Source of the DNA: Thermoanaerobaculia bacterium
GTDB lineage: Bacteria; Acidobacteriota; Thermoanaerobaculia; Multivoradales; JAHEKO01
Assembly: GCA_947259195.1 (NCBI GenBank)
Contig: CAMYLC010000100.1
Span: 1-56,710, forward strand
DNA: 56,710 nt
Reading direction: 5' to 3'
In this document: positions 8,902-17,797 of the stretch, one piece after another
Layout: every line of letters begins with the position of its first letter
Position numbering within the stretch: the stretch's first letter is position 1
The notes under the pieces: model-generated
The model's input: only the letters and a program-made list of their open reading frames with translations
What the model was told of the DNA's origin: nothing
Database searches by the model: none
Position numbers and translations under genes: made by a program

Positions 8902-11811
8902 CTACCGTCGGGCCTCTTCCGGCAACAAGTACGCTTTCTTCACCGGCTTCACGGGGCGGATCAGCCAGCCGGGCCGTCGAGTGCCGTCCGGCGAGTAGAG
9001 CGTGGCTGAGCGAGTCTTCTCGAGCCACGCATTGAAGACCTCATGGCTCTTGTCGGTGTCCACCCAGACCTCACCGTAGCGGTCTCCCATCTTGGCCTTG
9101 CGTACTCGGACAGCCTGGTGCCAGCAGTGCATGCCGGAGATCGGATCGGGATGCACCGGGAAGGTCATATTCTGGTGGACGCCCGCATCGGTCCACCAGA
9201 TTCGGCTGGTGTCCGGGTCGCTGGAGGGGTAGGGCTCGACGCCACGCTTGCGCTTGAGTGTCCACTGCGATCCCTTGCGGTCCAGGCTCGCCGTGGTCAT
9301 CAGCTGGCGCTGGCCGTGATCGTGGATCTTCCAGCGTCCCATGTGGTGGCTGCAGGCCACGACTCCGGGCTTGATCCCTTCCGTGACCCACGCCTTGAGC
9401 ACGAAGTGACCGATCTCGGTCTCGACCCGGACCAGATCGCCGGTCTGCTTGATGCCCAGGCGTTGCGCATCGCTCGGGTGCAACCAGAGTGGATTGGTGT
9501 GGGCGATCTCGTCCAGCCACTTGGAATTGGCGCTTCGGGTGTGAATCTGCACCGGCAGGCGGAACGTCGAGATGAGGACCATCTGGTCGTCATCCATGCT
9601 TTCGGGGTGGACGTGGCTTCGCATGTAGGTCGGCAGGGCGTACTCTTTCCAGCCCCAATCGGCCAGCGTCGAGGAGTAGAACTCCAAGCGGCCGCTGGGC
9701 GTCGGGAATCCCCGCAGGACTTCTCCCTCGACTCTCACGCCTGCCGGCCGTCGCCCCTCCGCATCGCCGTCGGGTGTGCCGGTTGGTGCCATGTTCAGCG
9801 GTGGCGGAGCCGGTGCGCGGGTGAAGACTCGCCCGAAGCGGTCCTCCGCCACATCCTCGAGCTCGTCGCTCGACACCGGATTCTCGTAGAGCGGCCCGAC
9901 GTCGGAGGCCACCTCGAAGGCGCCGTAGCGCCGCATGAACTCGAGGGGTTTCAGGCCCTCCCTGGCGGCCGCTTCAGGCAAGCCGGGTACCGAGTTGTCG
10001 AAGATCCAGCCGTAGTACTCGTCGACCGTTAGGCACTTGCCAGGATTCTCCTTCGATTCCACGAACGGGCGGATTCCCAGGCTGCCGTCGGGATCGATAC
10101 GCCAGGAGAGGTCGAGCCAGAACTCGTTCTCCTCCCAGACTTCACCGGGATTGCTGTGGCGAGTGTCGCTGACACGCTCTCCCAAACGCTCCCTGGCGGC
10201 GCGCAGCACCGGTTGACGAAAGCCGATCCACTGCCCGGCATAGGTCTCGTAGGAGTGGATATCGTGGCGCTCGGAGGCCAGGCCCATGGGCAGAATGTAG
10301 TCGGCGAAGTAGGCCGTCTCGTTCCAGGTCGGTGTCAGGGCGACGTGCAGCCCCACCTTGTCCTCGTTGGTGAGCATCTCGATCCACGAGAAACCGTCCG
10401 GATTGGTCCACACCGGGTTATAAACGCGGCTGAAATAGACATCGAGCCGCTTTTCTGAGCGCTTGATCAGGTGGGGTAGCAGGAACGACAGTTCGTTCAT
10501 GGCCAGTGGGAACTCGATCGGCCAGGTCAGCTCGTTCCAATGTTCGGGATGGCGTGGCAGGTGAATGGGCCTCGGAACGAACTTGTTCCAGGCGTTGGGA
10601 TACAGCCCGCCCGGTGTCGCCACGGCTCCCATCAGGGCGTTGAGCATGAACAGTGTTCGAGAGACCTGCCAACCGCCCTCGTTGGAGGCAGCAGCGCTAC
10701 GCCAGTTGTGGGTCGACAAGCGCGTTCCAGCAGTGGAGACGATCTCGGCTACCTGGCGCAGAACGTCGACCTCGATTCCAGACTCCTGGGCTGCGAATTC
10801 GAAGGTATAGGCCTCGTACTCAGCTTGCAGGATGCGCTCGAAGCTCTCGAACGTCGGCTCCAGACCGGAGTGCTCTTTGTCGAGATACTCCTGCCAGTTC
10901 CACCAGCGACGCACGTAGTCCCGGTTGTACAGATTGTGTTGGATGAGGTAGTTGGCGATGGCCAGGTGGATGGCTGCTTCAGAGCCCGGCTGCGGTGCCA
11001 ACCAGAAGTCGGCATGCGTCGCGGTGTTGGAGAGCCGTGTGTCGAGAACGATGAGCTTCGCACCCCGCTGCTTGGCTTCGATGATCCGCTGGGCATGGGG
11101 GTTGAAGTAGTGACCGGTCTCCAGATGGGCGCTGACCAGGAAGATGACCTTGGCTCGAGCGTGGTCGGGGCTGGGTCGGTCGATCCCGGTCCAGTATTGG
11201 TATCCGGATCGGGCACCCGACGAACAAACGTTGGTGTGTGAGTTGTGGGCGTCGCAGCCCCAGGCGGCCATCATCCGCTCTGTGAAGCCATCTTCGCCTG
11301 GCCTGCCGACGTGATACATGATCTCTTCCTGCCGGCCTTCCTCGATTGCTTTGTGGATCCGACCGGCGATGTCGTTGAGAGCCTCCTCCCAGCCGACTCT
11401 CTCCCATTTGCCCTCTCCCCTGGCGCCGACTCTCTTCAGCGGATTGAGAATCCGATCGGGGTCGGTGACCTGGTTGAGCGTCGCCGGCCCCTTGGCGCAG
11501 TTGCGGCCGCGAGAGCCGGGGTGCTCCGGATTGCCCTCGAACTTCCGGACCTCGAGGGTGTTCTTGTCGACATAGGCCAGTAGGCCGCAGGCCGGTTCAC
11601 AATTGAAGCAACTTGTGGGCACCAGCATGAAGCGCTTTTCGACCCGCTTCGGCCAGGCCTTCGAGTCGAGCTCCACCCAGTCGTCCCAGCGCTCCTTCGG
11701 CGGAAACGAAGCCAGGTGGATGCGGCTGGCTCCTGGATAGAAGGTCTCGCCGCGCGCTTCGCTCTCCGCGCGGGCGGCGCTGACTCTCTCGTTGAGGTCT
11801 CTGAGGCTCAT
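8902..11811 (-). CDS. Cytoplasmic molybdopterin oxidoreductase catalytic subunit (SoeA-like)
   Basis: Complex iron-sulfur molybdoenzyme of the DMSO-reductase superfamily. The N-terminal [4Fe-4S] ligands are Cys68, Cys71, Cys75 and Cys105 (CFNCEPAC, then RNCAKG). A Cys in NVCSSGARSG (Cys196) sits where the Mo ligand is expected. There is no Tat signal, so the enzyme should stay in the cytoplasm, unlike PsrA, TtrA or ArrA. The 969-residue length, cytoplasmic location and NrfD-type partner match SoeABC sulfite dehydrogenase, and sulfur-transfer genes lie 5 kb away. The substrate remains unproven; polysulfide, thiosulfate or another oxyanion is possible. GGGAG precedes the ATG. Confidence 0.8.
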   Translation of the reverse strand: MSLRDLNERVSAARAESEARGETFYPGASRIHLASFPPKERWDDWVELDSKAWPKRVEKRFMLVPTSCFNCEPACGLLAYVDKNTLEVRKFEGNPEHPGSRGRNCAKGPATLNQVTDPDRILNPLKRVGARGEGKWERVGWEEALNDIAGRIHKAIEEGRQEEIMYHVGRPGEDGFTERMMAAWGCDAHNSHTNVCSSGARSGYQYWTGIDRPSPDHARAKVIFLVSAHLETGHYFNPHAQRIIEAKQRGAKLIVLDTRLSNTATHADFWLAPQPGSEAAIHLAIANYLIQHNLYNRDYVRRWWNWQEYLDKEHSGLEPTFESFERILQAEYEAYTFEFAAQESGIEVDVLRQVAEIVSTAGTRLSTHNWRSAAASNEGGWQVSRTLFMLNALMGAVATPGGLYPNAWNKFVPRPIHLPRHPEHWNELTWPIEFPLAMNELSFLLPHLIKRSEKRLDVYFSRVYNPVWTNPDGFSWIEMLTNEDKVGLHVALTPTWNETAYFADYILPMGLASERHDIHSYETYAGQWIGFRQPVLRAARERLGERVSDTRHSNPGEVWEENEFWLDLSWRIDPDGSLGIRPFVESKENPGKCLTVDEYYGWIFDNSVPGLPEAAAREGLKPLEFMRRYGAFEVASDVGPLYENPVSSDELEDVAEDRFGRVFTRAPAPPPLNMAPTGTPDGDAEGRRPAGVRVEGEVLRGFPTPSGRLEFYSSTLADWGWKEYALPTYMRSHVHPESMDDDQMVLISTFRLPVQIHTRSANSKWLDEIAHTNPLWLHPSDAQRLGIKQTGDLVRVETEIGHFVLKAWVTEGIKPGVVACSHHMGRWKIHDHGQRQLMTTASLDRKGSQWTLKRKRGVEPYPSSDPDTSRIWWTDAGVHQNMTFPVHPDPISGMHCWHQAVRVRKAKMGDRYGEVWVDTDKSHEVFNAWLEKTRSATLYSPDGTRRPGWLIRPVKPVKKAYLLPEEARR

Positions 11812-11822
11812 CTCGTAGCTCC

Positions 11823-13364
11823 CTAGGCTAGAGGTACAGCTTGGCCGGCTTGCACGTAGGCGTGCTCGAAAGCAAAGAGGCCGATGAGGGCCAGCGGTAC
11901 GGCGATCGGTGCGCCGATCCAGGGTGCGGCGATCGCTATCGCCGCCAGAGCCAATCCGGCCCAGAAGAAGGCTTTGAAGCGCCCGCCGATCATCTCGTGA
12001 GTGGCCGCCTTGGCGTGGGCTGTCGAGTGGGTCAGCGTGATCTCACCCAGGAGCATCAGCACATGAATCAAGCTGGTCGCAGCCAGGCCCCAAAGCAGGG
12101 GAGTGACAGCTCGCGGCTCCCAGAGCAGCGCGAATGGCAGCAGCACGGCCGAGCCTGCCAGTAAGGTCTGCACCAGGAGGTGAGGCGGCAGCAGAGGGCT
12201 CTGCCAAAGGTCGCGGGCCTTGGCCTGGGCAAACAGATAGGCAGTGTAGACGGCGGTCATAGCGGCCAGCGGAATGCCTGGCCAGAGCAGCATCTGGTGC
12301 CAATGAGCCTTGCCCAGTAGGCTGGCTAGGAAATGCAGCCCCAGGACGGCCGAGTAGCCTCCGATGATGTAGGACCCGCGTACCAGCCAGCTACGCCACT
12401 GGGATCGGGTGAAGATCATGTAGAAGCGTGCTGGGTGGTCCAGGTCCCAGATCAGCAGAGCGCCGGTCAGGCCCAGAAAGGCACCGGCGGCGACAGGAGC
12501 GGCCCAGAACCATAGGGTGCTGGTCGGATCGATCACTCCGAACAGCACCAGGAGCGCCGCCACCAGGTAGGCGCCTGCGGCGATCCCCTTGGTCAGCGTA
12601 TAGAGGCTCACCCTCCAGTCCCAGGGGGCCTTGTGAGGCACGTCGTAGGCGAGCACGGCCGCGGCGGAGGAGTTGGTGACTTCAGGACTGCCTGAAACGA
12701 CACTCTGTCCGCCCTGTTTCTGTTGACTCCAGATGAAGAGGCCACCGGGAGGTCTCTGTGCCGCCAGCGGATCGAGAGTCGTCTGATGGGCGCCTCGATA
12801 GAAGAGTTTGGGATGCGTCTCCTTCTCGGGCCGTCGGACACTCACCGGCTGTCGATTGACCATCTGGGCCACCCGCGAGGTCGGCTCGTTCATGTCCCCG
12901 ACCATGATGGCCTCGGTGGGGCAGACGACCACGCAGGCCGGCTCCAGCCCGACGTCGAGGCGATGCGCGCAGAAGTTGCACTTCTCGGCCGAGTGATCCT
13001 CGGGATTGATGAAGATCGCGTCGTAGGGGCAGGCGGCGATGCAGGCCTTGCACCCGATGCAGATGGATTTGTCGAAGTCGACGATGCCGTCAGGCCGCTG
13101 GTGCATCGCCCGGGTCGGGCAGGCGGCGACGCAGGGCGGATCCTCACACTGGTTGCAGCGGGTGACCTGGAAGACGCGTCGGGCCTGGGGAAAGGTGCCG
13201 ACGTCGACGTATTTGACGTAGGTCCGCGTCACCGATAGCGGGACTTCGTTCTCCGACTTGCAGACCGTGGTGCAGGCGTGACAACCGATGCAGCAGGAAT
13301 GGTCGATCACCTTGCCCCACTTGAGCGGTTCAGGGTTGGTCTGCGCTGGTAGCGGCTCGGCCAT
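11823..13364 (-). CDS. Fused FeS (four-cluster) and NrfD membrane subunit of the molybdoenzyme
   Basis: Electron-transfer and quinone-interacting subunit in one chain. Residues 24-150 carry four [4Fe-4S] motifs (CCIGCHACTTVC, CNQCEDPPCVAAC, CIGCKACIAAC, CNFC with a later CVVVC). A linker of about 90 residues leads to an NrfD/PsrC-type membrane domain of eight or more helices to the C-terminus. In most relatives these are two genes (SoeB and SoeC), so this is a fusion. The ATG at 13364 was chosen because GGGAGGGA lies seven bases upstream; an in-frame start at 13445 would add 27 unconserved residues. Without a Tat signal the clusters face the cytoplasm. Eleven bases separate it from the catalytic gene. 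Confidence 0.85.
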   Translation of the reverse strand: MAEPLPAQTNPEPLKWGKVIDHSCCIGCHACTTVCKSENEVPLSVTRTYVKYVDVGTFPQARRVFQVTRCNQCEDPPCVAACPTRAMHQRPDGIVDFDKSICIGCKACIAACPYDAIFINPEDHSAEKCNFCAHRLDVGLEPACVVVCPTEAIMVGDMNEPTSRVAQMVNRQPVSVRRPEKETHPKLFYRGAHQTTLDPLAAQRPPGGLFIWSQQKQGGQSVVSGSPEVTNSSAAAVLAYDVPHKAPWDWRVSLYTLTKGIAAGAYLVAALLVLFGVIDPTSTLWFWAAPVAAGAFLGLTGALLIWDLDHPARFYMIFTRSQWRSWLVRGSYIIGGYSAVLGLHFLASLLGKAHWHQMLLWPGIPLAAMTAVYTAYLFAQAKARDLWQSPLLPPHLLVQTLLAGSAVLLPFALLWEPRAVTPLLWGLAATSLIHVLMLLGEITLTHSTAHAKAATHEMIGGRFKAFFWAGLALAAIAIAAPWIGAPIAVPLALIGLFAFEHAYVQAGQAVPLA

Positions 13365-13438
13365 CGATGCTCCCTCCCGTATGTCGTGCCCCATGTTAAG
13401 AGATGGGAGGACCAACCGCAATACTGATATCGAGCCCT

Positions 13439-13467
13439 TTGACAAGGCCTGCTAGTTACAGCAGACT
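13439..13467 (+). promoter_or_regulatory. Possible sigma-70 promoter for the DUF2270 gene
   Basis: Perfect TTGACA (13439-13444), 17 bp, then a poor CAGACT (13462-13467). It lies in the 126-bp space between divergent genes, close to the ATG at 13491. Confidence 0.3.
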
Positions 13468-13490
13468 GGTCGCCCGGGGGGGGGAAGAGG

Positions 13491-14561
13491 ATGACAATCG
13501 ACAGTCGGCAGGATGCAACGACATCTCAGGGCGAGGAGGCGCCACACCGCGGTTGGTTGGAGCCAGGCAGGCTGTCCACCAGCGAAAGTACGATGGCCCT
13601 GGCGCATCTCTACCGGGGCGAAGTGACGCGCTCCAATACCTGGCGCTCGCGACTCGACGCGACGACCAACTGGGCTGTGGTGACGACGGGTGTCGCGTTG
13701 TCGTATACGTTTGGCGCAGCTGGAAACACCCCCGTTGTCATCCTGATCGTCAGCCTGCTGGTCCTGTTGTTCCTCTTTATCGAGGCGCGTCGGTATCGCT
13801 ACTACGAGCTCTGGACGCACCGGGTTCGCTTGCTGGAAACGAACTTCTACGCTAGCTTGCTGTCCACCGACAGCAAGCCGGAACGGGGCTGGGCGCACGA
13901 GCTCGCAAGAACGTTGGAGCATCCGGCTTTTCCCATCGGGCTGCTGGAAGCCCTGGGACGCCGATACCGGCGCAACTACGCTCTCCTGTTCTTCATTCTC
14001 ACATTGAGTTGGTTGGCAAAGGTCGTCATCCATCCGATTTCGCTCGAGAATTGGAGTCAGTTCCTCAATCGAGCTTCGGTCGGTCCAGTGCCAGGCTGGG
14101 TGGTCCTGATCGGTGGCATTCTCTTCAACGGCGGACTCCTTGCGCTGGGCCTCTTCACGGTGGGTCTGCGTCGTTCCGATGCTGAGGTCTTCGACCAGGC
14201 TCCACGCTTCTATCGCCGACTATGGGCCAGGGTCCGAGCGGCTACGACCGAGGCATTGGAGATCGATCTGGGCCAGTTCAAGCCGAAGAGTGGAGGAGGA
14301 CGCAAGCTCGTCTTCATCATCTCGGACCGGATCAAGGCCGTCAGCCAGCCATTGATGAACGAGCTCGATCGGGGCGTCACGCTGATCAAGGGGCAGGGCA
14401 TGTACAGCGGCAAGGAGCACGGAATCCTGATGTGCGTAGTCCGGAGTCGTCAGGTGGAGCCGCTCAAGGAGATCGTGCATCAGGCCGACCCGAACGCCTT
14501 CGTCGTCATCAGTGCGGCCCAGGACGTGCGCGGCGAAGGATTCCGCCCATTGGAAGCTTAG
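13491..14561 (+). CDS. Membrane protein with DUF2270 and C-terminal DUF2179 domains
   Basis: Residues about 30-230 form a DUF2270 region with two hydrophobic pairs (near 65-97 and 160-220) around a conserved stretch, YRYYELWTHRVRLLETNFYA. The last 90 residues match DUF2179, the small domain at the end of YitT proteins, with GVTLIKGQGMYSGKEHGILM and DPNAFVVIS. DUF2179 is thought to bind a ligand, which suggests a membrane protein gated by a cytoplasmic sensor domain. Function unknown. GGAAGAGG directly precedes the ATG, close for a ribosome-binding site. It is transcribed alone, away from the molybdoenzyme operon. Confidence 0.75.
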   Translation: MTIDSRQDATTSQGEEAPHRGWLEPGRLSTSESTMALAHLYRGEVTRSNTWRSRLDATTNWAVVTTGVALSYTFGAAGNTPVVILIVSLLVLLFLFIEARRYRYYELWTHRVRLLETNFYASLLSTDSKPERGWAHELARTLEHPAFPIGLLEALGRRYRRNYALLFFILTLSWLAKVVIHPISLENWSQFLNRASVGPVPGWVVLIGGILFNGGLLALGLFTVGLRRSDAEVFDQAPRFYRRLWARVRAATTEALEIDLGQFKPKSGGGRKLVFIISDRIKAVSQPLMNELDRGVTLIKGQGMYSGKEHGILMCVVRSRQVEPLKEIVHQADPNAFVVISAAQDVRGEGFRPLEA

Positions 14562-14689
14562 GGGGTTGAGGCGGCCGTCGCCGCCCTCACACCTGTCCTG
14601 GGGCTTGGGTCCTGAGTCCTGAGACGATGGTGGTATTGGGCCACCCGCGGGGTCTCTCGACTCGTAGTCCCTGAGCCGTCCTCGACTGG

Positions 14690-14775
14690 AGGTCGGTCTG
14701 GGTGGCTCGCAGGGGGACGGCGTCGATCCTTCGCGAATGACAACAATCTGTTGGGGTCCGGCGTGGGGACCTCCA
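14690..14775 (-). repeat. Fragment of the composite repeat, inverted
   Basis: Within the 332-bp gene-free stretch 14562-14893. Read on the minus strand, 14756-14775 matches the right arm of the composite repeat (tggaggtccccacgccggac), and the block around 14700-14725 matches its end (gacgccgtccccctgcgagccaccc). The intervening internal sequence is missing, so this is a degraded or alternative copy. The rest of the stretch shows only the terminator at 14845 and a CCTGGGGCTTGGGTCCTGAG segment found in related form elsewhere in the window. Confidence 0.55.
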
Positions 14776-14844
14776 CAAAAACACGGTCATCTGCCCAAGC
14801 CCTCAGGACCTTGAGCGGCCCCGCCGGTAGGCCGGCCGCAAAGA

Positions 14845-14878
14845 AAAACGGCCGACCTTCGGGTCGGCCGTTTTGGTA
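14845..14878 (-). terminator. Bidirectional rho-independent terminator after the FadL-like gene
   Basis: Perfect stem AAAACGGCCGACC (14845-14857), TTCG tetraloop, GGTCGGCCGTTTT (14862-14874). T tracts flank both sides, so it can stop either strand; it is 16 bp past the FadL-like stop. Confidence 0.9.
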
Positions 14879-14893
14879 GTTCCAGGGCTTGTA

Positions 14894-16162
14894 CTAGAAG
14901 CCCCAGGAGTAACTGATCTCGATGTCCCACTGGCTCATAGCCAGGGTGATGTCCTGCAGGCCTGGAACCTCGAGTGGGTTCGGTCCAGAGACCTCGACCT
15001 CGGGCGCGTACATCAGCGAGAAGTTGAGGCCGCTGCTGTCTCCAAACGCCCTGGTGAAGCCGAAGGTGAAGTGGTCTTCCATGACGCCGGGAGCGAGGAT
15101 GTTGAAGAGGACCTCACTGCTTCCGATCGGCTGGTCACCAAAGGAGTAGCCGAAGCGCCAGACCCAGGAGCTCTCTGGATCGTATTGCAGCCCGAACTTC
15201 CAGACGGACATGTCTTGCCAGCCGAAGCCGGCGCCATCGTTGTCACCCAGCTGCGCGGTCTGTAGGTTCGGAAGGAACGGGTTGCTGACCGATTTGATCT
15301 CGCTGTAGTAGATTTCCTGATAGTCCAACAGAAGGCTCAGAGCTGTGGTCGCATTGATGGCGATACCGGCGATGAGATTCGGTGGGATGTTGAACCTGCC
15401 CTGCTCCGCGAACAAACCGGCATAGTCGTCGAACTTGTCGGCGCTGATCTCGGTTTGGTAGGAAATGCCGAACGAGAACATGTCGGTGAACTGCCCGAGG
15501 TAGCCGATCTTCGCTCCATATCCGATCGAAGCGGACTTGCCGTTGTTGGAGAGCTTGGCCGGATTGGAGGAGAAGGGTGCGAAACTGCCCACTCCCTTGG
15601 CCTCGAACGTCTGGTAGGCGATGATCGGCATGATGCCGATGGAGTGTCTTTCAGCGAACCGGACAGCCCAGGGGATGCCTACCAGGAGCTGCTCGAGGTT
15701 CACACCAGTCGGTTGACCGGCGTAGAAGGTGGCGGTGGGATAGTCCGTGTTCATGCCGCCGTGGGCATACACGGTGACGCCCAGACTCATGTTGTCGCCG
15801 ATCCGCCAGTTACCACCGAAGTGGGGGATGTAGAAGTAGTTGGAGTCGCTCTCCACCTTGCCAGGGGTCAGCCCGAAGGTGCCCAGAAAGCCAGAGGGGT
15901 TGCCGGTGACGGTATAGGACCTGTCAGGGCTAAACACTCCGAGGCCAGCGTCGTATCGCTTGCCGACGACGACCATGCCGGCCGGGTTCGTGGCCGCCGC
16001 CAAGGTGTCCTGGGGCATCGCTACGCCGGCTCCAGCCAAAGCCTTGCTGATGGTGCCGTAGCCGTGGGTGAAATAGCCGTTGGTGGCCTGTGCTGGCGAA
16101 ACCACTGCCATGGCCAGGAGAACGGCCAATGATCCGACTAAGATCCTGGGTAACTTGGTCAT
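14894..16162 (-). CDS. FadL/OmpP1-family outer-membrane channel
   Basis: Outer-membrane barrel for uptake of hydrophobic molecules. A signal peptide ending SPAQATNGYF is followed by the family's N-terminal hatch motif, GYFTHGYGTISKALAGAGVA and AAATNPAGM. Strand-rich sequence continues to a terminal phenylalanine (SYSWGF). Length is 422 residues from the ATG at 16162, chosen because GGGAGG sits 10 bases upstream; an earlier ATG at 16180 overlaps that site. It is monocistronic between two hairpins. The substrate (fatty acid, aromatic or alkane) cannot be told. Confidence 0.85.
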   Translation of the reverse strand: MTKLPRILVGSLAVLLAMAVVSPAQATNGYFTHGYGTISKALAGAGVAMPQDTLAAATNPAGMVVVGKRYDAGLGVFSPDRSYTVTGNPSGFLGTFGLTPGKVESDSNYFYIPHFGGNWRIGDNMSLGVTVYAHGGMNTDYPTATFYAGQPTGVNLEQLLVGIPWAVRFAERHSIGIMPIIAYQTFEAKGVGSFAPFSSNPAKLSNNGKSASIGYGAKIGYLGQFTDMFSFGISYQTEISADKFDDYAGLFAEQGRFNIPPNLIAGIAINATTALSLLLDYQEIYYSEIKSVSNPFLPNLQTAQLGDNDGAGFGWQDMSVWKFGLQYDPESSWVWRFGYSFGDQPIGSSEVLFNILAPGVMEDHFTFGFTRAFGDSSGLNFSLMYAPEVEVSGPNPLEVPGLQDITLAMSQWDIEISYSWGF

Positions 16163-16541
16163 TATGAAATTGCCTCCCATGTTTTCGATCTAGCTTGAAA
16201 CAACACGCAACACGATTCTCGTAACTGCTGATACGCAGCTTCCCAGGTTGACGCGATCTCTTGGTGTGGGATCGATAAACGGATGGGAAGCTCAGCCGAC
16301 AAGCAGCCGAGCGATCGATCTGGCTTGATGATAGTGCCATCTGGGGCCACTGGCGGCCACGGTCAAAGGGATAGCTCAGGCGACGCGGCTGGGTAGGCTC
16401 GGTGCCCCGAATTGGGGTGGTCTGCACGAGAGCTCCTACTCAATCGGGTAGGTAGCAAGGCGAGATTGTCAGCGCAAATATCGAGGCCCCTCTCGGGAGA
16501 AAGGGGCCTATGTTCAGAGTCGATCGGTGTGAGACTGAGGC
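16163..16541. other. 379-bp space upstream of the FadL-like gene
   Basis: It holds the leader of the FadL-like gene and, at its far end, the hairpin after the CsoR-like gene. I see no convincing gene or promoter box. A GC-rich imperfect dyad (CCCCGAATTGGGG) near 16405-16417 is unexplained. Confidence 0.4.
16484..16509 (-). terminator. Probable terminator of the tusA-dsrE2-csoR operon
   Basis: Stem AGGCCCCT (16484-16491) with AGGGGCCT (16502-16509), and a further CTC/GAG pairing inside the loop. The U tract is poor. Located 33 bp after the CsoR-like stop. Confidence 0.55.
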
Positions 16542-16841
16542 TCAGCCGTAGCGAGTCAGGAGGCTCAGCACTTCCGAGACCTCCTCTCGAACTGCGGGTG
16601 TGTCGCAGGAGTGCCCGGCCAGCCGACGGGCGACAGCGCAGGAGATCTGGTCGCTGAAAGCCTTATTGAGCGCTCCCCTGGCCGCGGCCAGTTGCTGGGC
16701 GATCCGCTCGCAGTCCTCATCGTCAGAGATCATCTTCTGAATGCCACGGAGCTGCCCCTCGACCCGTGCCAAACGGGCCAAGAGACGCTTCTTGTCCTCT
16801 ATCGGAACGACAGCCTTCTGGATCGGTGATACGGAAGCCAT
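16542..16841 (-). CDS. CsoR/CstR-family transcriptional repressor, divergent
   Basis: A 99-residue all-helical metal/persulfide-sensing repressor (DUF156). The family signature reads RLARVEGQLRGIQKMISDDE followed by Cys44. In copper-sensing CsoR the first Cys is followed by His at +25 and Cys at +29; here those positions are Ala69 and Arg73, while Cys68 lies at +24 and Cys79 at +35. Copper binding of the CsoR kind is therefore unlikely. Its place as last gene of a tusA-dsrE2 operon favours a CstR-like persulfide sensor. An operator-like dyad overlaps the operon's own promoter (17809-17824), suggesting autoregulation. Confidence 0.85.
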   Translation of the reverse strand: MASVSPIQKAVVPIEDKKRLLARLARVEGQLRGIQKMISDDEDCERIAQQLAAARGALNKAFSDQISCAVARRLAGHSCDTPAVREEVSEVLSLLTRYG

Positions 16842-16874
16842 GTTCTTCCTTCCTGGCGCGTCGGGCAGAGAGAT

Positions 16875-17453
16875 CTAGATAAAGAGGTTCGTTCTGGATC
16901 GCAGGGAGTCTCCCAGGAACGCAGCCACGCCGGCCGACTCGAGACCGCCAACGAGCTCTTCGTCTTGAATTCCCATTACATCCTTGGACATCTCGCAGGC
17001 CATCATCTTTACTCCCAGTTCTCTGGCCAAATCGATCATCTCCTCTAGCGATGAGACGTTGTTGTCTTTCATCATTTGGCGCAGCATCTTGGCGCCGACT
17101 CCGAAGTAGTTCATCTTGGAAACGGGCAGCTGCGTGGAGTTGCTCGGGCTCATGACTGACATCATCTTCTCGAACAGGCCCTTGCCAGCCAGGTTGCTTT
17201 CCTTTTTGAGGACTCCCAGGCCCCAGAAAGTGAAGAACATGCTCACTTCTTGGCCGAGGGCCGCGGCACCAGTGGCAATCACGAAGGCAGCCAGTACGCG
17301 GTCGAGGTCGCCAGAGAAGACGATCATGGCGACCATGTCATCAGGCTGTGACTCCTCGAGGTTCTCCAGACGCTGCTCGACGGTAGACAGCCGCTCCAGC
17401 AGCTCGTTCATGTCGAGTTTCCCGCTCGGGGTCTTAACATCACTTACCGACAT
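16875..17453 (-). CDS. DsrE2-like sulfur carrier
   Basis: DsrE/DsrF/DrsH-fold protein that would carry sulfane sulfur as a cysteine persulfide. An N-terminal heptad segment (about residues 14-36) precedes the domain: MVAMIVFSGDLDRVLAAFVI, FFTFWGLGVL, then the candidate persulfide Cys in GVKMMACEMSKDVMGI. Length is 192 residues. TusA is encoded 12 bp upstream and a CsoR/CstR-like repressor 33 bp downstream, the grouping known from Rhd-TusA-DsrE2 sulfur-transfer clusters. A second relative lies at 19262-19798 in another operon. GGAG precedes the ATG. Confidence 0.85.
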   Translation of the reverse strand: MSVSDVKTPSGKLDMNELLERLSTVEQRLENLEESQPDDMVAMIVFSGDLDRVLAAFVIATGAAALGQEVSMFFTFWGLGVLKKESNLAGKGLFEKMMSVMSPSNSTQLPVSKMNYFGVGAKMLRQMMKDNNVSSLEEMIDLARELGVKMMACEMSKDVMGIQDEELVGGLESAGVAAFLGDSLRSRTNLFI

Positions 17454-17465
17454 CTTGGCGCTCCT

Positions 17466-17720
17466 TCAACTGGTCTTCTGGATGAAGTGTAGGTAGAGCT
17501 CTGTGCCGTCCTCGTCGACGGTCTCCTGTCCCAGAAGCTCGATATTCTTGCCGACCTTGGCCCAGCCCTGGAAGTCTTTGATAGAGCCTCGATCGGTGCT
17601 GATGATCCTGAGCACCTGCCCCTCAGTCAGCTCGCCGATCTTCTTGCGGGCCTTGACTACGGGCATGGGGCAGTTCAGGCCCTTGGTGTCGAGAGTCTCG
17701 TCATAGTGGACTTCATTCAT
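17466..17720 (-). CDS. tusA: TusA-like sulfur carrier protein
   Basis: Cytoplasmic sulfurtransferase that receives a persulfide on Cys17 within the hallmark CPMP motif (GLNCPMPVVKARKKIGEL). At 84 residues it has the usual TusA size. The ATG at 17720 was preferred over an upstream in-frame start at 17789 because the homologous region begins there and a GAGAGGA lies about 11 bases before it. First gene of tusA-dsrE2-csoR; its promoter overlaps that of the divergent persulfide dioxygenase. In sulfur oxidisers TusA passes sulfur towards cytoplasmic oxidation; it may instead feed tRNA thiolation or molybdenum-cofactor enzymes. Confidence 0.9.
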   Translation of the reverse strand: MNEVHYDETLDTKGLNCPMPVVKARKKIGELTEGQVLRIISTDRGSIKDFQGWAKVGKNIELLGQETVDEDGTELYLHFIQKTS

Positions 17721-17797
17721 GGGTTGTGTCCTCTCTTGCCGCCGATACGGCTGCCAAATCCCAATAGATTCGCCTCTCTGCGGATACAAAAGCTACG

